Of a stretch of 64,000 bases of DNA, positions 9,900 through 18,934 are shown piece after piece (within the stretch, counting starts at the first letter, position 1; every line of letters starts with the position of its first letter). The stretch covers positions 1 to 64,000 of the forward strand of contig BCJU01000002.1 in NCBI GenBank assembly GCA_001600355.1. The letters run 5' to 3'. Both the position numbers and the translations under genes were made by a program. A model generated the notes under the pieces. It saw only the letters and a program-made list of their open reading frames with translations. It ran no database searches and was not told where the DNA came from. This DNA comes from Meira nashicola. Taxonomy: Eukaryota > Basidiomycota > Exobasidiomycetes > Exobasidiales > Brachybasidiaceae.

Positions 9900-11663
9900 C
9901 TATGCATCGGTTATATTATGATGTGTAGCATCCTTCTTTTCAGTCTTTTCGTTGATTTCTTTATCGTTTTGCAACATATCTGGCATATTTGATAATCCAC
10001 TTTCTGGAATAGCAACACGAGCGTGCATATCTCCTGTTGCAGGACGATTTGATAACATTCCAATTTGCCACCAACGCCTTTCAAACAAGCGATCCATATC
10101 TTCTAAACTTACACCAGATGTTTCTGGAATGAGTAAAAATATATATAATGCTGCAAGAACTCCAATCACTGTCCAAAAAGCAAATAAGCCCCATTGATGC
10201 ATTCCAATAAGCATAGGCTGAAGTGCTCTACTACTTCCGTATTGATTAGCAAAATGAATTGCCATGATTAAAGAAGTTGCAACTGCACGTAATTCAATTT
10301 GCCAAATTTCCGTTCCAATAATATATTGAATTGAATTAAAACCCATTGCCCAACCAACACCACTAACGAAAACCATAACGATTGCACCGATCGAAGCACG
10401 CTCTTGACCTGGAGATTCGTTTGTATTGTTTTTCTTATTAACATCACCTAAAGAGGCAACATAAATGCATAAATATAATGCAGCAAGTGTTTGTAACCCA
10501 ATTCCGATGAAAACGCTTCTTTTACGACCTAAAATATCGATTAAAAAGAAAGAGCATGCTAAGGCAGATAATAATTTAACCACACCAAAGATGCAAGTTG
10601 TATAGAGCGATGCATTTGATTCAACTCCAACTAACGTAAAAATCTTCTGAGCATAAATTGTTAAACTTCCACCACCGCTCCATTGACCTAAAATTTGAAT
10701 ACCAAATCCAATAACTATAAGTTTGTATAAATTGCGCGATTTTGTGAGAAGTTCTTTAAATAGAGTAATAATATTTTTACCATGCTTTGCTTGTGCTTCA
10801 CGATGAACTTCATCTAGAATACCTTCCATCTCATCACGAACGTATGGGTGATCTCTTGGCATATTTCTATACCAAGATAATGTTTCCCATGCCTTTTCAG
10901 TTTCACCTTTTTTAGCCATTGCACGAGGTGATTCACGAACAAAAAAGCTTGCAAAGAAGAATAAACCGGCATAAATGAAATTGATAGAAACGGGAACTTT
11001 CCAAACTTTATCATCAAGAGGATTAAAGTTTGTATTTGAACCTAGATTTGCGCCATAACCAATCACGATTCCGATATACACTGAAGCAGAATAAATAGAC
11101 ATGGCTAAACCACGAACAGTTCTAGGTGCAATTTCAGCCAAAAAAGTTGGACAAACGACTGGAAAACCTCCAATTCCAATTCCAGCAATAAATCTACCAC
11201 CAAGAGTTTGACCGAGATTGCCATTTGAAGTGATCCAAATTGCGGTTCCTAAAATCCAAATTAAACAACAAGCTTGAATGCTACGAATACGACCAATTTT
11301 ATCGACTAAAATAAAAGTTAATAAAGAACCAGGAATGTTACCTAATTGAACCATACTAACAACGTTTGATTGTTGAGAAGAACCTTCTTCTACATGAAAA
11401 GCATTTTTCCATGCTTCACTGCTCGTCATACTTCCAACTGTACCTTCATCACCGCCACGACTTATTCCTAATAAACCGATTGCAGCAATTGCGTAAAAAA
11501 GTCGAAAATTAAGAGCTTGCCTTGGTGTGTCTTTGAGATGTTGTAAAGGGCGTACCATTTTGGAAATGTTTTTTGGGGGATGAGTGGTGTTGAGAGGTAA
11601 TAGAGGAATAAATTCTTCGCTGGCTTGCTCTTCGTCCAGCGATTCGTTTTGGAATGGGTTCAT
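9900..11663 (-). CDS. Sugar porter family MFS transporter
   Basis: A single-exon 587-residue protein with 12 predicted membrane helices and long cytosolic tails. Sugar-porter hallmarks are visible: a D-x-x-G-R-R/K-type loop 2-3 (DKIGRIRS), a GRFIAGIGIG stretch in helix 4, R-E-S-P-R in the central loop (family consensus PESPR), D-I-L-G-R-K-R in loop 8-9 and P-E-T-S-G after helix 12. The first family Pro is replaced by Arg in RESPR. The family carries hexoses, pentoses, quinate, lactose or sugar acids by proton symport; the substrate is not predictable. Its position next to a dehydrogenase, regulator and aldolase suggests import of the cluster's carbon source (inference). Two CCGGCGGTG copies lie in its upstream region. 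Confidence 0.9.
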   Translation of the reverse strand: MNPFQNESLDEEQASEEFIPLLPLNTTHPPKNISKMVRPLQHLKDTPRQALNFRLFYAIAAIGLLGISRGGDEGTVGSMTSSEAWKNAFHVEEGSSQQSNVVSMVQLGNIPGSLLTFILVDKIGRIRSIQACCLIWILGTAIWITSNGNLGQTLGGRFIAGIGIGGFPVVCPTFLAEIAPRTVRGLAMSIYSASVYIGIVIGYGANLGSNTNFNPLDDKVWKVPVSINFIYAGLFFFASFFVRESPRAMAKKGETEKAWETLSWYRNMPRDHPYVRDEMEGILDEVHREAQAKHGKNIITLFKELLTKSRNLYKLIVIGFGIQILGQWSGGGSLTIYAQKIFTLVGVESNASLYTTCIFGVVKLLSALACSFFLIDILGRKRSVFIGIGLQTLAALYLCIYVASLGDVNKKNNTNESPGQERASIGAIVMVFVSGVGWAMGFNSIQYIIGTEIWQIELRAVATSLIMAIHFANQYGSSRALQPMLIGMHQWGLFAFWTVIGVLAALYIFLLIPETSGVSLEDMDRLFERRWWQIGMLSNRPATGDMHARVAIPESGLSNMPDMLQNDKEINEKTEKKDATHHNITDA

Positions 11664-12206
11664 ATTTTACATACAACATTGATCCTTTTTATAGTTGGTC
11701 CCACGTTAATTTTTCATGCAATATATGCAAAAGATCCTCCGAAATGGTGTATTGATGCTATTGTTTTCCTTTTTATTAAAACCCGGCATTTGTTCTCTCT
11801 CCAAATCATTTTTCCGGCGGTGGACCTATCTGTTCCTACAGACCTGCAAACTCACCGGCGGTGTGCCTTTTTCAATTAGTTTGGCAATTGTTCCTACTGC
11901 AACACACAATGACAAACACATGTTTTTGAAGTTTTTAGCGTTTATTTTTGCGCCTTCGCATAAAAAGATATGCCCCCATGGGGTTTCAGCGCGGGGTAAG
12001 GCACAAATGCACTCTTTTGCATACCGAATGTGGCAATAATCATTTTCATCACGCTAATACATCTTAATTAAGCGATGACCCCCACGGCTAAAAAAAGGGG
12101 AAGATCAATGATCGTTATACTTTTTCTTATTGTCCTCTTTTGCATGTTATAATTTCAAAGAGCATTCTTCTGGGACAAAGTCGGACACACGAGTGAACCC
12201 CAACAA
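11664..12206. other. Promoter region of the MFS gene
   Basis: About 540 bp. CCGGCGGTG occurs twice in direct orientation at 11814-11822 and 11855-11863, and contains CGG half-sites of the kind Zn2Cys6 regulators bind. No gene is seen. Confidence 0.5.
11814..11863. promoter_or_regulatory. Direct repeat of CCGGCGGTG, possible Zn2Cys6 site
   Basis: Two identical 9-mers, CCGGCGGTG, start 41 bp apart about 150-200 bp upstream of the MFS start codon. Each holds overlapping CGG triplets. A role in regulation is inferred only from position and half-site content. Confidence 0.3.
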
Positions 12207-13271
12207 TTAAGACATCACTTCTAAATGTGGCATATTGACCTTATCAGCCTCTTGGTTTAATGCTTCAATTTCTGCTTTTGTCCATGGAATGCCATCTTGT
12301 CTCCGTTTCCTGGCTTCTTCCGCTTCAATTTCGCCGGGAAAATATATTCTTTCCGTTCCTGGCCGTTTTTCCGAACCAATAACCCTTTGGTATAAATGAT
12401 CAAGTCTATCTTTAAATTCCTCTAAATCCAAAAATAGATCTGGCTTAATTGCAACGAGAAAGTGACCAACATTTGCAGGTTCTGTAGGATGATAAGGATT
12501 GACCACATGTCCTGCAAATGCAGAACCAGACAAAACACCCGAAAATACGTCCATCATTATACTTAATGCACTCCCTTTTGGTCCGCCCATGGGTAACATT
12601 GAACCTTCTAATGCCGCATTAGGATCTGTAGTAGGATTACCTTCTGCATCGATTGCCCAATCATCGGGTATACTTTCATTTCTTCTCTTTGCTCGATAAA
12701 TTTTACCTCTTGCTGCGACTGAAGGTGCCATATCCAATACAAAATCTATTCCATTCTTTCCGCCTGGAGCACCACAAGCGATTGGAGAAACGCCCATAAG
12801 TTTAGTCTTTCCACCCCAAACAGGTAAAGCAGGCGAAGAGTTAGTAAACACTAAACTCATATAACCTGCCGCATTCGCTTGACGAACAAAAGCAGCACTC
12901 ATGCCGAAATGATTGGAATGTTTAATAGAAGCCATTCCAATGCCGAATGTATGCGCACTTTCTATACATGCATTCATTCCTTTTGTTGCTGCAACAAATC
13001 CAAAACCGTTCCTTGCATCGATTTGATGAACGACAGGCGTGATACTCTTTATTTCCATTTTTGCTTTTGGATCTAAAACTCCTTGGCGAACACGTTCCAT
13101 ATAAGATGGAATCCTATTTGCTCCGTGTGTATCTACTCCGTGTAAATCTGCTTCGATTAAACAATTTGCAACAATTTCTGCATCTTCTTCTGACGCTCCA
13201 TTTCCACGTAAAACATCTTTTACGAACTTTACAGCAGAAGTAGCAGAAATTCTTTGTACTGTATCAGCCAT
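12207..13271 (-). CDS. Malate/L-lactate dehydrogenase family (LdhA/YiaK-type) oxidoreductase
   Basis: A 354-residue single-exon protein of the Ldh2 superfamily of NAD(P)H-dependent 2-oxoacid reductases, unrelated to Rossmann lactate dehydrogenases. Visible hallmarks are DLHGVDTHG...R-I-P-S-Y (residues 42-57), containing the catalytic-region His, then SNHFGMS, TNSSPALPVWGG, CGAPGG and GGPKGSALSIMMD. Length and domain order are complete. Family members reduce or oxidise malate, L-sulfolactate, 2,3-diketo-L-gulonate, ureidoglycolate or delta1-piperideine-2-carboxylate; the exact substrate cannot be told. In bacteria this family is often encoded beside class II aldolase-fold enzymes and transporters for sugar acids, which parallels this neighbourhood. 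Confidence 0.9.
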   Translation of the reverse strand: MADTVQRISATSAVKFVKDVLRGNGASEEDAEIVANCLIEADLHGVDTHGANRIPSYMERVRQGVLDPKAKMEIKSITPVVHQIDARNGFGFVAATKGMNACIESAHTFGIGMASIKHSNHFGMSAAFVRQANAAGYMSLVFTNSSPALPVWGGKTKLMGVSPIACGAPGGKNGIDFVLDMAPSVAARGKIYRAKRRNESIPDDWAIDAEGNPTTDPNAALEGSMLPMGGPKGSALSIMMDVFSGVLSGSAFAGHVVNPYHPTEPANVGHFLVAIKPDLFLDLEEFKDRLDHLYQRVIGSEKRPGTERIYFPGEIEAEEARKRRQDGIPWTKAEIEALNQEADKVNMPHLEVMS

Positions 13272-13650
13272 TTTTGAACAAAGAAGGCGGGAAGAAAGGA
13301 AAGAAACAATGCATTACACTGAACTCTTTATATGTGCTTCGACAAAATCTTATTCCCCCGCGTGGGGGAGTCAAGCGAGTCATGATACACGCAACGCCCC
13401 GTAAAATAAAACGCCGGTTAAATAGCCGTCGGAAATAAACACCTATCTTATTTCCGCCTTATCCTACAGACAGTCAAAAAGATGAAGAAATCATTCTTCA
13501 TTTGCGATCATTAAATATTTACATACAAATTTGATCAACAATATCGTAAATGAGGTATGATGTTTAAAAGTATATACCAAATGTTAGAAGATCAAGGTCA
13601 CACGAGCCTGATGAATTGTATATAAGACTAGATCTTAATATGAATTATGA
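13272..13650. other. Promoter region of the Ldh2-family gene
   Basis: About 380 bp. It holds the inverted repeat TCCCCC-GCGT-GGGGGA at 13354-13369 and CGG-N8-CCG at 13415-13428. No gene is seen. Confidence 0.5.
13354..13369. promoter_or_regulatory. GC-rich inverted repeat TCCCCC-N4-GGGGGA
   Basis: A 6-bp perfect inverted repeat around GCGT, about 85 bp upstream of the dehydrogenase ATG. It stands out from the AT-rich surroundings and could bind a C2H2 stress- or glucose-type regulator on either strand (inference). Confidence 0.35.
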
Positions 13651-16064
13651 TTATATATTATAAAATGGCAAATCATTGAAATCGCTATACAATTCAATAC
13701 TACGCAGAAGTTCTTCAGCGGAAATGATGACTGATGCTGTGAAAGATGCGTCATTGGCCGTACTACTATGATTAGTGCGTGTTTCTTGCGAACCTTCTTC
13801 TGCAACGACTGTGCCCTCTATATTTTCATTTATCGTGTTCATCCCCACGTCTGGTTCTGGCATTTCTATACCTAATGTACTTAACTTGGCAAGATAAAGG
13901 ATGAATTGCAGTCTCCTTTCCGCAACAACGCATACTGCACGGGTCTTGCGAAGAAATTTGACGCAATTTAGCATTGCTTTGCTAAAATGATTCTTATCGT
14001 GTTCGATTACGCTGTCGGGTATCCAAGATTCGTGCATGATCAAGAATGTAACCACGGTTTCGAAAACTTTTTCTGTCATGCAGACAGGTACTTTCTCTAT
14101 CAAAGGGGGGGGGGGGACGAGGACAGATTTATAGTAGGTATTAGTAGAGGACTAAAAACTGATCTAGCGAAGAAAATAGGGTACATACCTTGAAGATCCC
14201 AATGAAGGATCAAGGAGCATATATGATCTATTGAGCGAAACATTGCTTTTACCCTCTCAAGAATGATTTTATCATACGAACTTAAGTCTTGATGACGATC
14301 ATGTCTACGTCGCAGCCAAGTACGACAAAAATGAACGTTTACAGCATGTAACGATAAATGCAACTCACATTTCTGCACAAAGAAACTTCTTTCTCCATCA
14401 GCCACTTTCTCGGAAAATTCTACCAGTCCTAGACCAAATTTTGAAATTGTTTGGGCAATATCATCAAGTTCTTTCATCGATCTTCTAAGAACATCACGTA
14501 ATTTAGTGTTGATTTGCGTGCCATCATGATCTTCAGCCAGACTAACCTGACGGTCAAAGTCCTGAGAGACGTAAGTTATACAGCAAATAAAACTGAATGA
14601 TCTACTCGCTCCAAGTAACTTTATTCGCTCCCAGCTTGGTAAACGGGTGGTAGATTCTTCAAAATTAAAACCTGGAAGACGTCCTAGTGTTCGACAAGAA
14701 TCAAGATGTTGAATTGTTGCAGCCCACCAAACTAGCCGAACGAAAGAGATTTGTAATTCTTCTTCAGTATACGTTTTTCTATCTTTACTCTTCTGAGAGG
14801 GTCCTGTATCGCTACGAAGAGCTTGATTTACGTCAATTTCTTTATGACATCCTAGATCTATCATCGTCCGAATCGCTAGATCAGAAGAAAGCGTTCTCGA
14901 GCTTGGATCAATCATGATCGAATGCGCTAAATGAGCTGAAATTAAGAGATTTTGAATTGCTCCAAAAGAGTGACAATGCGTGGCACTATTGGCGTTCAAT
15001 CTGTCTCTACTTATCCACCAATGCCTTCGATAAGTACGCTCTTCCGGTATGTATTGTGCTGCTAAAGCAAAAATGCCTAGCATACACGATAGCCAAACAG
15101 CGTCATTCCATAAATCGCTCTCGGAATCCAGTGAAGCTAAACATTGTCTTTCAAGAGTCGCTCGATGGATCACAGGAAAACTTGGATGAACCCATTCAAA
15201 GTAGGTTTGAATTAGATTTGCCTCCCTAGATTTATCAGGCCATGCTAATTGTTCACGAATATTGACAGGTAAACGAGGATTATAATGCACCCTTGTTGTG
15301 TCGTATGGATGCTTTATAGAAAGTGAAACGTCATTTTCCCTTGTTTTTTCCAAATGTTCTAGAATTTTAGAGCTTGGTACAACATCTGGATTGTATGGAA
15401 CAGCATTGTTGTTAATCTTTGTACTACTTCTCTCGAAAGTAGAAGGAGACATATCTCTTTTAGTTTCGAATTCTTTTCGACTCCGTAACAGCTCTTTCTG
15501 CTGTAAAATATAAGAAAATCCATCATAAATGACAGAAGTCCTTCCAACCGAAAGATTGCTTGTTCGTGGGTGTGCATTACGTTGGAAAAGTTGGCAAACC
15601 TCTTCTTCTTTTTGCACTGTATTTTCCAAAAAATTATGCTTGTCTATAGCAGGTTCATCAACTTCTTTGTTTCCTATAAAGGTTTCATTTTGCAACGGGA
15701 AAAAGACCACATCCTGCTTTTGTGAAGAGATGGCTTGTATCCCAGGCCATAGCGGAACATCTTGACTGGTAGACGCATGATTTGACAGTTCAGAGAATGC
15801 TTCTGGAATGCTTGAATTGACTCCATCTGCATCGTTATAGTTATCGCTCACCTTAGATGAGTATAAAAGATTTCTCGCTAGAAATAATTGTTCGGATAGT
15901 TGCCTGACTTCTTGCTTTGAAGCACGTTTACGATTCGGACGATAATCAAAAGTACATTCTAATTGCCTTTCAAGACAAAAGCTACATGGATCTTTTCCAT
16001 CACATCCCGTCTTACGTTTACGACATATGTCGCACGCTTCTCTGACGCGCTTATTTTTTGGCAT
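13651..16064 (-). CDS. Zn2Cys6 transcription factor with fungal_trans domain (2 exons)
   Basis: Exon 1 is 14189-16064 and exon 2 is 13651-14096, giving 773 residues. The 92-bp intron starts GTATGT, contains a CTAAT branch-like site and a run of 12 C, and ends GATAG; phase and frame continue exactly. The zinc cluster is canonical, with cysteines at residues 11, 14, 21, 27, 30 and 37. A fungal-specific regulatory domain follows (about 280-600), with typical segments such as YFEWVHPSFPVIHRATL and RLVWWA. The gene sits between the Ldh2-type dehydrogenase and the NTF2-like/aldolase pair, so it is the natural candidate regulator of that cluster (inference). Without splicing the protein would lose its last ~150 residues. 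Confidence 0.88.
14105..14116. repeat. G12/C12 homopolymer inside an intron
   Basis: Twelve consecutive G (12 C on the coding strand) lie eight bases upstream of the 3' splice site of the regulator's intron, replacing the usual T-rich tract. Such runs are length-unstable and also prone to sequencing error. Confidence 0.7.
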
Positions 16065-16750
16065 GTGTCTTTAAATCAAAATACCTTTGATAGCCAAGAA
16101 TAAGAAGCTAAACTGATCCTACGTCCTTTACTATAATCTCAACCCTAATATTCATCGCATTGAGGTCATGCGTGTTAAGTTTCAGTGATAGTCAGGTCGA
16201 TGTAAACAAGGTGATCATTTTGACAAAGTATGTGAAAGCGGAATCAAATGTACCTATAAAGCTTCAGACACGCTAAAAAAATGTGCCCGCATTTGCTAGA
16301 AACAACTTACGCTACAGTAGGTAAGCTTACACTAATTAATAAAGGATAGCTATGAATCGCATCGCTCATAACGGCTTCTTAATCCGAACAGGGGTTTTAG
16401 CGTTGCGCTGCGCTGAATTCTGTTGGATAGTTGGATAAATGCGGGCTAACAAAAATAATCATAATAATTATTATGATTATGATTATAATGAGGTAAAGAA
16501 AGTGAAGACATTCAGCGTGATACATTCTGAGTAACTCTATTATCAATAAGTAGGATATATACGAAGCTGTCAAATTGCCGATCAAGCGCTCAGGATCTGC
16601 TGAGATATTTGATGATAGCAAGGGGAATCAAAATCTTGACTAATTAATTCGTTGTCTGTCGGTAAATATAATTATAGACAAACATTTATAAAGGCTCGTG
16701 ATTATTGTATTGTATATAGGATTTCAGAGACTTTCTTTGCAAGTTCGTGA
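16065..16750. other. Intergenic region with ATA/ATT microsatellite
   Basis: About 690 bp upstream of the regulator. An imperfect AAT/ATT tract with a near-palindromic centre lies at about 16450-16490. No gene is supported. Confidence 0.5.
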
Positions 16751-17173
16751 TTATTGGTTTTCAATTTTCTTTTCAATTTTGCTAATATGAGACATAAACA
16801 TCCATTTACCGTCAATTTTATGACAGCCATATACAGCATGTTGTTGATCGTGAAGAATTTCTTTGCGGGTATGACGTAATTTTGTTTCAATAGACGCCGA
16901 AGATTTGCCAAAAAAGGTGGTTCTAAAAGAATCGATTGTTGTTTTATCAATACCTGTAGAAGCACCAAATTCTTTACTATATAATTCTTCCAGTTCTTGT
17001 GGTGTTTGAATAAGTAGATGACTATTCTCACTACTACCAAAATCGACTGAAAACAAAGCAGGAAGTGACCAATAATTGATCAGTAACTTCAAATTTCCGC
17101 TTTGACAAATATCACAATATTCTCGATATCGTGTCGCAATCATACTTTCTTCTTCTGAAATTTCTGAAGTCAT
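16751..17173 (-). CDS. NTF2-like (SnoaL-type fold) small protein
   Basis: A 140-residue intron-free protein. An N-terminal helix pair (around YREYCDICQSGNLKLLINYW) is followed by alternating beta strands with an Arg/His-rich segment (TKLRHTRKEIL) and a final strand pair around KIDGKWMFMSHISKI. This is the pattern of the NTF2-like cone fold, which includes SnoaL cyclases, ketosteroid isomerases and many uncharacterised fungal proteins of about this size. No specific catalytic Asp/His dyad can be assigned. It shares a 619-bp divergent promoter with the class II aldolase gene, suggesting co-expression. The function is unknown. Confidence 0.7.
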   Translation of the reverse strand: MTSEISEEESMIATRYREYCDICQSGNLKLLINYWSLPALFSVDFGSSENSHLLIQTPQELEELYSKEFGASTGIDKTTIDSFRTTFFGKSSASIETKLRHTRKEILHDQQHAVYGCHKIDGKWMFMSHISKIEKKIENQ

Positions 17174-17792
17174 TTTAGCTAATTTTGACTGATGAAATAC
17201 TAATGGATAATGGTGTTGGTGATAAAAAGATATAATTATTGACTGCTTGAAGTCATCATTCTGTTTAATCCACTAGCATGATAAACAGTTTTCGTTGACT
17301 TTTCATATAGATCACAGGCTACTGTTTGTCTCTGAATTAGCTGCTAGTTTTGTATATCGGTTTTTGGTTTCCGATAGAATTGTAGAGGCAGGGTTCTGAT
17401 AATTAGTCTTTCTGCATTGTACATTTGCTTAAAAATTTTTCCTTTGCGATTGGTTAATCTATATTTAAAAGCATGGCTCCTTCTTAAGCAAATCGATACA
17501 TTGAAGGTGACTTTCATTTTCTAAAAAGTACGCTAATAATTTGCTATTATTCTAGTATAAATTCAAAAGAAAGTTTGTGTGTAAAAAAAGGTAAACCTGC
17601 CAAAAGAGCCCGCGTCGGATCTGAGCATCCGACGTGCTGTCATTTCATCCCAGAAATACACTAGAGCACGTATTGCTGTAGCACCTATCGTATTTTCAGC
17701 TATAACAATTTAAGGCAAGACAAAGAAAATATTTATACGAGTCATGGTATTTCCAGTTAAAAATCCAACATCACCAACCGTTACAAGGTATA
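17174..17792. other. Divergent promoter of the NTF2-like and aldolase genes
   Basis: A 619-bp bidirectional promoter region, AT-rich except for a GC-rich island at about 17605-17645 that contains a perfect inverted repeat (17613-17634). No gene lies inside. Confidence 0.6.
17613..17634. promoter_or_regulatory. Inverted repeat CGTCGGAT-N6-ATCCGACG, candidate Zn2Cys6 operator
   Basis: Perfect 8-bp arms around CTGAGC. The CGG and CCG triplets are 10 bases apart (CGG-N10-CCG), the geometry known for Put3-type dimeric Zn2Cys6 regulators. It lies 160 bp upstream of the aldolase ATG and 440 bp from the NTF2-like ATG. A second copy of the core lies at 20743-20760 upstream of the dehalogenase-like gene. 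Confidence 0.55.
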
Positions 17793-18812
17793 ATGTCTAC
17801 CAGTTTTGCACGTTTAAAATTTTTTGGTGGAATCACCAACAATCCGATAAGAAGATCGAGGTATACCGATTTCAAGTCTGTATACTCAGTGCCACGCCGG
17901 TTTGACCATTCAATTGCTGCTCCTGAAACAATTAATTCAACTTCGAAATCAGAGCCTTTATTGACAATTAGCAAAAATCATGCGCCCATCGAAAGATTCA
18001 ATTATTCAGCAATTCAACAAAGACTTCATCAATCATGTTTAAATGAATTTTCGGAAAAAGAAGTTAGACTTCGTGTGGAATTAGCGGCAGCATATCGTTT
18101 ATTTGCGCATTTTGGATGGACTGAAGCAATTTATAATCATCTTACTGTTGGACTTACTGAAGATGATGGCTCAAAAAGTTATTTAATCAATCCGCTTGGT
18201 CTTCGATTTGACGAAATTACTGCAAGTTCTTTATTGAAAATTGATTCTGAAGGTAATATCTTACATGAAGGTGTGATTGGAGATTTAATGGGAGTAAATC
18301 GAGCTGGATGGATCATTCATGGTGGAATTCATCTTGCTCGCGGTGATTCTGCTTTAGCCGTTATGCATAGCCATCATAATGCTTTTACTGGAATTTCAGC
18401 AACTGTAAATGGTTTCTTAGGTGCCTTATCACAAACATCTGAAACATTAGGTGAAGTTGCCGAACATGGTTTTCAAGGTATGGTCGTAGATTCTGCAGAG
18501 CGAGAATCATTAGCAAAAGATCTTGGTCAGAAAGATACAATGCTTTTACGTAATCATGGCGCTATCACGGTTGGCAAAAGCATTGGTGCTGCTTGGTATA
18601 GAATGTATTTAGCTGTCCGTGCAGCTGAAATTCAAGTTGCTGCACAATCTTCCGCTGCAGCTGGAGGTGGTATCTCCTTACCGTCAACAAGCACAATCAA
18701 GACAACGAAAGAAGCACTTCGTTTCTTTCAACAGCATGGTGATTTCGGTCAACTTGAATTCACAGCATATCAAAGACTTATAGATTCACTCGATCCCTCA
18801 TACCGCGTTTAA
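17793..18812 (+). CDS. Class II aldolase/adducin-family protein, probable mitochondrial leader
   Basis: A 339-residue single-exon protein. The first ~40 residues are rich in Arg, Ser and Phe and lack acids for the first 25, like a mitochondrial presequence. The aldolase II domain follows (about 90-310). Zn ligands are visible as H-S-H-H (residues 192-195) and the downstream H of LLRNHGA (255), with NHLTV and INPLGLRFDEI as family core segments. Family members cleave aldol bonds of phosphorylated sugars or epimerise L-ribulose 5-phosphate. Fungal versions (Mug14-like) are mostly uncharacterised. The divergent NTF2-like neighbour and the hydrolase downstream share a promoter motif with it. The substrate is unknown. 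Confidence 0.87.
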   Translation: MSTSFARLKFFGGITNNPIRRSRYTDFKSVYSVPRRFDHSIAAPETINSTSKSEPLLTISKNHAPIERFNYSAIQQRLHQSCLNEFSEKEVRLRVELAAAYRLFAHFGWTEAIYNHLTVGLTEDDGSKSYLINPLGLRFDEITASSLLKIDSEGNILHEGVIGDLMGVNRAGWIIHGGIHLARGDSALAVMHSHHNAFTGISATVNGFLGALSQTSETLGEVAEHGFQGMVVDSAERESLAKDLGQKDTMLLRNHGAITVGKSIGAAWYRMYLAVRAAEIQVAAQSSAAAGGGISLPSTSTIKTTKEALRFFQQHGDFGQLEFTAYQRLIDSLDPSYRV

Positions 18813-18934
18813 AAATTTTCTTATATATCTCAATGCCAATATTTTAATTTGAATATGATGAATAATAGTAAATATATACCTATATACGCTCTTATATAGT
18901 CAGGTAAGATTTTAAAATATGTATTTGATATTTT

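Noticed and set aside
13651..14103. Separate small gene downstream of the Zn2Cys6 regulator
   Set aside because: No ATG start; splicing of a 92-bp intron joins it in frame as the regulator's C terminus.
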